Assembly (NCBI GenBank): GCA_030634675.1
Contig: DAOWAH010000045.1
Coordinates: 1-9,208 of the forward strand
Length of the DNA: 9,208 nucleotides
Direction: 5' to 3'
Source: Fidelibacterota bacterium
GTDB taxonomy: Bacteria > Marinisomatota > Marinisomatia > Marinisomatales > TCS56
Shown here: piece after piece, positions 1 to 4,974 of the stretch
Position numbering within the stretch: the first letter of the stretch is position 1
Layout: each line of letters opens with the position of its first letter
The notes under the pieces: model-generated
What the model was told of the DNA's origin: nothing
What the model saw: only the letters and a program-made list of their open reading frames with translations
Database searches by the model: none
Made by a program: the position numbers and the translations under genes

Positions 1-234
1 CCCGGCCGTATAATTAAAATTGACACTTAAACGTTTAACCTTACTTACATCGAATAAATAATCATCGGTTACGAGATCGGCATCCTCGGTTTTATCGGAG
101 CCGCTTTTATGGTGGTCGTCAGGGTAGATCCATACGGAAAGCTCAGGCAAACTCGGACGAACCGTAATTATTTGACTACTGACCAAACTCATTAAAAGTG
201 CACTGCTCAGGGAAATTGCTGTGATTGGTTTCAT
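1..234 (-). CDS. Exported protein of unknown function, N-terminal fragment (runs off left edge)
   Basis: An open frame starts at ATG 234-232 and reads without a stop to base 1, giving 78 residues; the C-terminal part lies outside the window. The first 20 or so residues (MKPITAISLSSALLMSLVSS) look like a Sec signal peptide with likely cleavage after Ser-Ser. The mature start is acidic and polar (DDHHKSGSDKTEDAD). The last visible stretch, VSKVKRLSVNFNYTAG, resembles the opening strand of toast_rack/LiaF-type or other DUF4097-like beta proteins, but this rests on a short motif. It is the fifth gene of the sigma-factor operon, 7 bases after the barrel gene. Its ribosome-binding site AAGGGA (237-242) overlaps that gene's stop codon. 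The gene is real on grounds of start, Shine-Dalgarno and signal peptide; its family is a guess. Confidence 0.75.
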   Translation of the reverse strand, partial: MKPITAISLSSALLMSLVSSQIITVRPSLPELSVWIYPDDHHKSGSDKTEDADLVTDDYLFDVSKVKRLSVNFNYTAG

Positions 235-241
235 GATCCCT

Positions 242-1894
242 TCAAAAGTTAAAATTAATCCGTAGAGTGGATTCCCAATAATCGGTGCCATCCAATGGGC
301 GGGCAAAATTAATGCGCCAGTCAATGTCATCGTGATCGCTCGATCCAAAACCAATTCCAACAGCGGATTTGCCATTATTGATGATCGAATCAACATTGGT
401 TATGTCATATTCATCACTCATCCAGGCATCACCAGCGTCAGCAAACAGGATCAAGGTCCAATCATCATCCAGAAATTCAGGAGCAAAGATAAATTCAGCA
501 TTCAACTGTATGTATCGATCGCCGATCCAGGGGTCTCCATTCCACTTGGTTTTATAGGGGTAGGCGGAGATTGATCCAAGACCGCCAACGCTGAAATAGC
601 GGAATTCTGGCATCGTACCGGTTGCAGTTCCGACCATCAAACGCGCCCGGATTACGACGCCGGGGCTGATTTCAAGGCCGACAATACCCATTCCTAATAT
701 ACGTTGAAATTTATCATAAGCATCCGTTTTGAGGATTTGTTCCGCTGTAGCATAAAGCGCAATACCGGAGCGGTAGGGATCGAAATGTCGTGGTTTAAAA
801 GCAATAGAAATTCGAGCGCTTTCCACGTCTCCGGGCAGAATCGATAGATTATCGCGTAATGTGCGACTGTCATTGAAAACAGTCCATAAACCGCGGTCAA
901 CCGGGATTGAATCCTGATAGGCAGTTACATAGGTGGCTTTAATCCTGATCCAGTTCAAATCAAATCCGATGCCGCCTTCAAATCCGGTCTCATCCCAACG
1001 GTCATAGAAGTCCTGGCGACCTAGAATGCCAGCTAATGAATTTTCCAGTTCAGGTAGACGATAGAAATCATCGGTGCGGCTTTCCCGGAAACCGCTCCCA
1101 AACAGGATTAAATGACGGTTCAGCAGGTAAGTTTCCAAGGTTATACGACCGGCATAGGTCTGTTGGCTGAAGCGCCAGCCACCGGTAAGATTTAAACGCA
1201 GGTTAGATAAGGAACGCCGATCCCATTTGAAATTAAAAGGAGTCAGTAACAATCCCTCATTCCGGTTATAAATGAACCAGGATGTTTTGGGATGAATCCA
1301 ACTGCGGCGTGAATACCATGATCGTTCTTTCAATGAAAATTTCGATTCACCTTTCAGTTCAGCAGATTCATCGTAAGTCTCTTTGAAAGATAAACCTTTG
1401 GATATATTGGTTTCGATAATTTTTCCGTTTATCACTGCTCCCGGAGCTTGGTGAACCGTGCCGCCAATGGCGATAATCCGACCGTTAATCACGGCTTCAG
1501 GTTTGATGAAAATGTCGCCGCCGATTACCGTAAATTGTCCGTCGATCCTTCCATATACAGTTAGATCTCCGCCGATAATTCGCACCTCGGCATCATTTAT
1601 TTCATCGGCTTCGATTATGTAATCACCAAAGAATTTCACTTCGTCGGTCCGTGTTTTAGGTCGATCAGCGTCGCTATCGGATCGACTCGCTAAAGCGATA
1701 CCTTCCGGCAGGTCATTTGAGGCGCTTTTTACGATTGCTGTTTGTGTCGCCGAATTTGCTGTCAGACCGGATTGATTAATAATTCTTTCCGCTCGGCGCG
1801 ACGATTGCTCCTGATCAATTTTTGTTTCTGAATCCTGAGCCAGAATTGGAATAACACCTACCATCAGTGCAAATATAATATTTAATATTTTCAT
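242..1894 (-). CDS. Exported bactofilin-like beta-solenoid plus Omp85-like outer-membrane barrel protein
   Basis: A 550-residue protein with a Sec signal peptide (residues 1-19, MKILNIIFALMVGVIPILA). After a polar linker, residues about 93-160 hold short beta-solenoid turns of bactofilin type (VRIIGGDLTVYGRIDGQ, VIGGDIFIKPEAVINGR, IAIGGTVHQAPGAVINGK). From about 200 to the end alternating hydrophobic strands suggest a beta-barrel. The end fits the Omp85/surface-antigen pattern: a GG...Y loop (VGGLGSISAYPY, 436-447), a penultimate FADAGDAW (484-491), then WRINFARPL and a terminal Phe (INFNF), as in outer-membrane proteins. No POTRA domains are seen, and the usual VRGF/Y loop arginine is absent (ISAY instead). 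Family knowledge places such barrels in the outer membrane; what this one transports or anchors is unknown. The start ATG shares one base with the stop of the DUF4097-like gene, with AGAGG at 1904-1908 as its binding site. Confidence 0.85.
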   Translation of the reverse strand: MKILNIIFALMVGVIPILAQDSETKIDQEQSSRRAERIINQSGLTANSATQTAIVKSASNDLPEGIALASRSDSDADRPKTRTDEVKFFGDYIIEADEINDAEVRIIGGDLTVYGRIDGQFTVIGGDIFIKPEAVINGRIIAIGGTVHQAPGAVINGKIIETNISKGLSFKETYDESAELKGESKFSLKERSWYSRRSWIHPKTSWFIYNRNEGLLLTPFNFKWDRRSLSNLRLNLTGGWRFSQQTYAGRITLETYLLNRHLILFGSGFRESRTDDFYRLPELENSLAGILGRQDFYDRWDETGFEGGIGFDLNWIRIKATYVTAYQDSIPVDRGLWTVFNDSRTLRDNLSILPGDVESARISIAFKPRHFDPYRSGIALYATAEQILKTDAYDKFQRILGMGIVGLEISPGVVIRARLMVGTATGTMPEFRYFSVGGLGSISAYPYKTKWNGDPWIGDRYIQLNAEFIFAPEFLDDDWTLILFADAGDAWMSDEYDITNVDSIINNGKSAVGIGFGSSDHDDIDWRINFARPLDGTDYWESTLRINFNF

Positions 1895-3135
1895 CAGTCA
1901 GAACCTCTTTCAATTGTAATCGTGCCGTGGCTCGTGCGCAGTTTGACGGTATAGGTACCAGCACCCAAGATACTTTCACCACGGATTTTATCATATTTTT
2001 TTACAACTTCAATGGGAAAGTCGCTGTCAATCGCACCTGCTGAAATTTCGTCTTCTACTACAGCATCGATCTGGGCTGGGAAATCATCTGGCAAGACCAG
2101 ATATATCGATCCATGACTGTTAATGATATGGATATCGTGCTCGTTAATCTTGCGATCCCAGATTTTTTCAATCTCCAGGTCGCCGGCGTTGGTCTTGGCC
2201 CATATTGCACCACGCAGACCGGTTACCGTTATGTCCCCACTACTGGTAGAAAGATCGGCATTACCATAAATTTCTTCTAGATCAATATCGCCTCCTGATG
2301 TTTCCGCTGCCAGAGATCCGACCAGGTCTTCGATCTGAATGTCGCCGCCGCTGGTTATTACATCCATGTCGGCTTGAATCCGGGTAGCTTCAATACTGCC
2401 GCCGGATGTAATACCGGTCAATTTCGAACCAACGATATCTTCGAAACTGAGTTCACCACCGCTGGTTTGGACATTAACATTGCCTTGTACCGATTCAACC
2501 ACAATATCACCACCGGCTGTTTTAGCCGTTATCTCTCCTGCCACTTGCTCAATATCAATATCACCACCTGAAGTATTTAAAGCCAGGATACCTTCACAAT
2601 GATCCACGCTGACATCGCCGCCGGAAGTACGTGCATCGACTTTTCCGGTCAGGTATACCAGGTCCACATCACCACCGCTGGTTGAAAGGCTGATTTCACC
2701 TGTTATCCGCTCGGCCTCGATATCGCCGCCACCGGTCCTGGCGCTGATATTACAGTTTATTGGTAGTACTATTGTGTATTCAAAGGATGAACGCGCTTTC
2801 CACTCGCCCAATCCGATAATTTCGATGACACCGGCATTTTCCAATTGCCTGACTTGAGCATGGTAATCATCAAAAAGTGATTTCGCCTTGAATCCCGAAG
2901 AAGACCAGATTGACACCTCCTCCGTAATTTGGATAATATCTCCGGGTTCACCCATAAAGAAAATATCACCCTTTATGTCGTAAATATCCAATGTCCAGCT
3001 TGCCTCTTGATTGAGTTCAAACTCATAGGTTGTTGTACCAAGGTAGTGGTTGCTTTTATCCAGATCGAAATGCTGCAGGATCTCCTGTCCACAAACAAGC
3101 TGGGATAGGATTAACACAGGCAGTATTCTATTCAT
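1894..3135 (-). CDS. Exported DUF4097-like beta-strand repeat protein
   Basis: A 413-residue protein with a short signal peptide (MNRILPVLILSQLVCGQ). The cysteine at 15 is preceded by Leu-Val, a poor lipobox, so ordinary Sec cleavage is more likely than lipoprotein processing. Residues 18-129 form a less repetitive N-terminal beta region. Residues 130-327 hold eleven units of 18 residues (one of 19) around a TSGGD core followed by alternating hydrophobics and an acidic turn (ISLSTSGGDVDLVYLTGK is one unit). Residues 328-413 form a capping region. This is the DUF4097 pattern, predicted to fold as a right-handed beta-solenoid; members are often called putative adhesins without proof and are found beside envelope-stress genes. 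Stop and start codons are fused on both sides (TAATG upstream, TGATG downstream), with GAGGA at 3142-3146 as binding site. It probably acts in the periplasm or at the outer surface. Confidence 0.88.
   Translation of the reverse strand: MNRILPVLILSQLVCGQEILQHFDLDKSNHYLGTTTYEFELNQEASWTLDIYDIKGDIFFMGEPGDIIQITEEVSIWSSSGFKAKSLFDDYHAQVRQLENAGVIEIIGLGEWKARSSFEYTIVLPINCNISARTGGGDIEAERITGEISLSTSGGDVDLVYLTGKVDARTSGGDVSVDHCEGILALNTSGGDIDIEQVAGEITAKTAGGDIVVESVQGNVNVQTSGGELSFEDIVGSKLTGITSGGSIEATRIQADMDVITSGGDIQIEDLVGSLAAETSGGDIDLEEIYGNADLSTSSGDITVTGLRGAIWAKTNAGDLEIEKIWDRKINEHDIHIINSHGSIYLVLPDDFPAQIDAVVEDEISAGAIDSDFPIEVVKKYDKIRGESILGAGTYTVKLRTSHGTITIERGSD
2155..2748 (-). repeat. Coding tandem repeat, about 54-bp period, eleven units
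   Basis: This stretch encodes the TSGGD units of the DUF4097-like protein, starting at codons for residues 130, 148, 166, 184, 202, 220, about 238, 257, 275, 293 and 311. At DNA level the most conserved part is the TSGGD core, seen on the + strand as variants of tcaccaccgctggtt and tcgccgccgctggtt. The rest of each unit varies widely, with conservative hydrophobic and acidic substitutions, so the array is old and under protein-level selection rather than a recent expansion. One unit has a single extra codon between residues 224 and 243. The last two cores are degenerate (TSSGD, TNAGD). Confidence 0.9.
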
Positions 3136-4124
3136 TAGTATTCCTCAATTCGTTCTACTGCAACTTGGCCGATGAATGAATCCGCGATCCGTCGTGCCTG
3201 ATCACGAATAAATTCATTTTTGTCCATTCGTTTAATAATCTGCAAAGCTGGTATGATATCTTCGGTTGGGGTTTTAGATAAAATTCCCAGGGCGGCCATG
3301 CGTACCGCTTCATTTTCGTCTTCGAACAGGACTTTAACGCAGGCGTTTCTGAGGGTTTTATCCGATTTATAAGCGTTCAGAGATTTGGCAGCCCGTAACC
3401 GTACTCCCGGATTGGGATCAGTCAGCATGGAAGATATTAGGACAATTCGGCCTGCTTCAACAGGTTGGGCTTCTGATAATAGGTTTATAGCTTTCAAGCG
3501 TTTGCCAGGATTACTGTCGTTTTTTAGCATGTAATATAAAATTTGCCGAATCGTCTCGTCATTCAGACCGCCCTGTACGCTAAAATCATTTTTAGCCTGG
3601 AGATTAAAATTGACGGACTGAGCATCGTTTTGAAAAATGTCGATGTCTGAACTGGACAGGGTGCCGCTTTCAAGTAATTGCATTACATCGGGCTGAGGGG
3701 AGGTGGATATTGGCGCGCTAACGGTTTGTAATGTCGGTAAAGCCAAGCGGCCTATCAGGAAAGCTACCATGACATAAGTAGCCACTGCCCAAGCTGGTTG
3801 CCGGGGAATGAAAATTCGTTTAGTCAGGTTGTACCATAGATCGGATAAGCTGACCTTGAAACCGGATTGTCGTTTCAGGTTTTCTAGTTGTTCAATTTTT
3901 CCACGCAGAAGATTGCGCTGGCCTTCCAGGACGTATTCCGGCAGCTTTACATCGGATGCCAATTTGGTAAGATTGAGGGTTGCTACAATTTCGTCAACTT
4001 CTTTTTGCAACGCCGGATTGGCTTTTAATAATTGTTCAAATTGATGCAGTTCGGAATTTGTGAGTGCATCCAAGGCATAAAGAGTGGCTTGATCGCGCAG
4101 TTTGGCGGATAAAGTATCAGGCAT
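3135..4124 (-). CDS. Membrane anti-sigma factor, RskA-like N-terminus, C-terminal HEAT-like repeats
   Basis: A 329-residue protein that should bind the adjacent sigma factor and hold it inactive at the inner membrane. Residues 12-45 (ATLYALDALTNSELHQFEQL onward to PALQKEV) match the N-terminal helices of RskA-type anti-sigma factors. The HxxxCxxC signature of zinc anti-sigma domains is absent. Residues about 111-131 (WAVATYVMVAFLIGRLALP) form one membrane segment, preceded by KRIFIPRQ, so the N-terminus is predicted cytoplasmic. After a Ser/Pro linker, residues about 188-316 form four helical pairs of HEAT type (DPNPGVRLRAAKSL and DENEAVRMAALGIL are clear signatures). That topology puts the repeats in the periplasm as a possible sensor or docking surface; this is inference. 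The start overlaps the sigma gene by 8 bases and has a strong AAAGGAGT (4131-4138). Pairing with the sigma gene supports the role. Confidence 0.85.
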   Translation of the reverse strand: MPDTLSAKLRDQATLYALDALTNSELHQFEQLLKANPALQKEVDEIVATLNLTKLASDVKLPEYVLEGQRNLLRGKIEQLENLKRQSGFKVSLSDLWYNLTKRIFIPRQPAWAVATYVMVAFLIGRLALPTLQTVSAPISTSPQPDVMQLLESGTLSSSDIDIFQNDAQSVNFNLQAKNDFSVQGGLNDETIRQILYYMLKNDSNPGKRLKAINLLSEAQPVEAGRIVLISSMLTDPNPGVRLRAAKSLNAYKSDKTLRNACVKVLFEDENEAVRMAALGILSKTPTEDIIPALQIIKRMDKNEFIRDQARRIADSFIGQVAVERIEEY

Positions 4125-4674
4125 AACGATACTCCTTTAATTCTACACGCAGTTTTTCCATGGCACGGAATAAATACCGTTTTACCGTGCCATCGGATAT
4201 GTTTAGAATTCTTGCTATATCTTTGATTTTAAGGTTTTCAAGATGTTTTAAAATGAAAACGGTCCGCTGTTTTTGGGGTAAAACAGTCATTGCTGATTTC
4301 ACGGCCGTCATTATTTCTTTACCGGAAGTGCCGCTATCGCCCGGGTCGGCGATCCAGTCCAAATGTCCCGATTCTCTTTCGGGGTCCGGTTCATACAAAT
4401 TCAAACGGGCCTGTTTGCGTTTGTAATTATATGATGTGTTGACCGTTATCCGGTACAACCAGGTATAAAACTGACTCTCAAAGCGAAAACTCTTCAGATT
4501 TTTATAGGCTTTGAGGAATACCTCTTGATAGAGGTCTTCGGCGTCTTGCTCGTTATGTGTTAATTGGTAGGTCAGTATCATAACTCGTTCATCATGTAAT
4601 TTTACCAGTTCGTGAAAAGCCCCCGTGTCACCGGATTGGGCTTTTTTTATCAATTGTCTGATTTTGTCTTTCAA
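4117..4674 (-). CDS. RNA polymerase sigma factor, ECF (sigma-70 group IV)
   Basis: A 185-residue protein with the two-domain ECF layout. Sigma-2 spans about residues 20-90 and includes DAEDLYQEVFLKAYKNL and the WLYRITVNT region that contacts the -10 element. After a linker (91-120), sigma-4 spans about 122-176 with VLPQKQRTVFILKHLENL and the helix-turn-helix IKDIARILNISDGTVKRYL that reads the -35 element. Length is normal for the family. The start is uncertain: the frame is bounded upstream by TAA at 4695-4693, and the only early start codons are TTG at 4674 (chosen, because it gives a typical N-terminus) and CTG at 4680. Neither has a good Shine-Dalgarno site, which suggests low basal translation. 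It leads the operon and overlaps its anti-sigma gene by 8 bases. Such pairs commonly activate their own promoter; the target here is unknown. Confidence 0.93.
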   Translation of the reverse strand: MKDKIRQLIKKAQSGDTGAFHELVKLHDERVMILTYQLTHNEQDAEDLYQEVFLKAYKNLKSFRFESQFYTWLYRITVNTSYNYKRKQARLNLYEPDPERESGHLDWIADPGDSGTSGKEIMTAVKSAMTVLPQKQRTVFILKHLENLKIKDIARILNISDGTVKRYLFRAMEKLRVELKEYRYA

Positions 4675-4696
4675 TTTCAGATTTTGATTACGTTAA

Positions 4697-4732
4697 GTTT
4701 GACATGATAAATGAAATTTGGTTGTCACAAAC
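4697..4732. promoter_or_regulatory. Imperfect inverted repeat upstream of the ECF sigma gene
   Basis: On the + strand GTTTGACA (4697-4704) faces TGTCACAAAC (4723-4732), an 8-base match in inverted orientation interrupted by two extra bases in the right arm. It lies 23 bases or more upstream of the TTG start and covers the candidate -35/-10 region of the sigma operon, so it could be an operator or part of an autoregulated promoter. No known regulator consensus is recognised. Confidence 0.3.
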
Positions 4733-4792
4733 TTATCGGGAGGGGCGAGAAAATGCAAGCCGGAAAGCAGGACAACAGGATGTTTTTATAAT

Positions 4793-4822
4793 GTAAGAAC
4801 CCCGGAAATTCGGGGTTCTTAC
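4793..4822 (-). terminator. Hairpin after pckA, probable terminator with weak U-tract on the transcribed side
   Basis: GTAAGAACCCCG (4793-4804) and CGGGGTTCTTAC (4811-4822) form a perfect 12-bp stem with a 6-base loop. It lies about 150 bases past the pckA stop. Read in the direction of pckA, the bases after the stem are ATTATAAAAAC, a poor U-tract; read rightward they are GATTTTTC, a better one. It may work in both directions, or stabilise the pckA 3' end rather than end transcription by itself. Confidence 0.6.
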
Positions 4823-4974
4823 GATTTTTCTGTCCTGGATATTGTCCAATGAAAAACAAAGTTTAGAACAACCCGCGCTATGTGTCCTGACAAAATTGCA
4901 CGTTACCGGACATACTACTATTAGAACCTGCGAAGTCAAGTATCCCGGACAGTAATTGCGGGGAGAAATCCGGG

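Larger units (their letters stand above)
4675..4974. other. Intergenic region between pckA and the sigma-factor operon
   Basis: This 300-base stretch holds no convincing gene; a 68-codon minus-strand frame inside it has no family resemblance and crosses the hairpin. It contains the 3' region and hairpin of pckA (right part) and the upstream region of the sigma operon (4675-4790). A possible housekeeping-type promoter reads leftward: TATCAT as -10 at 4704-4709 with a weak TTGTGA as -35, 15 bases apart. I cannot assign an ECF-type promoter with confidence. Confidence 0.5.

Noticed and set aside
2155..2748. A CRISPR-like or minisatellite array
   Set aside because: The 54-bp period is in frame, spacers are not unique, and the units encode a conserved TSGGD protein repeat.
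1894..3135. Lipoprotein processing of the DUF4097-like protein at Cys15
   Set aside because: The residues before the cysteine (Gln-Leu-Val) do not fit a lipobox, which needs a small residue at -1.
4699..4704. A perfect rightward TTGACA -35 element
   Set aside because: No -10-like sequence lies 16-18 bases downstream, and there is no rightward gene.
4733..4939. A 68-codon leftward open frame between pckA and the sigma gene
   Set aside because: It spans the perfect hairpin at 4793-4822 and has no family resemblance or good ribosome-binding site.
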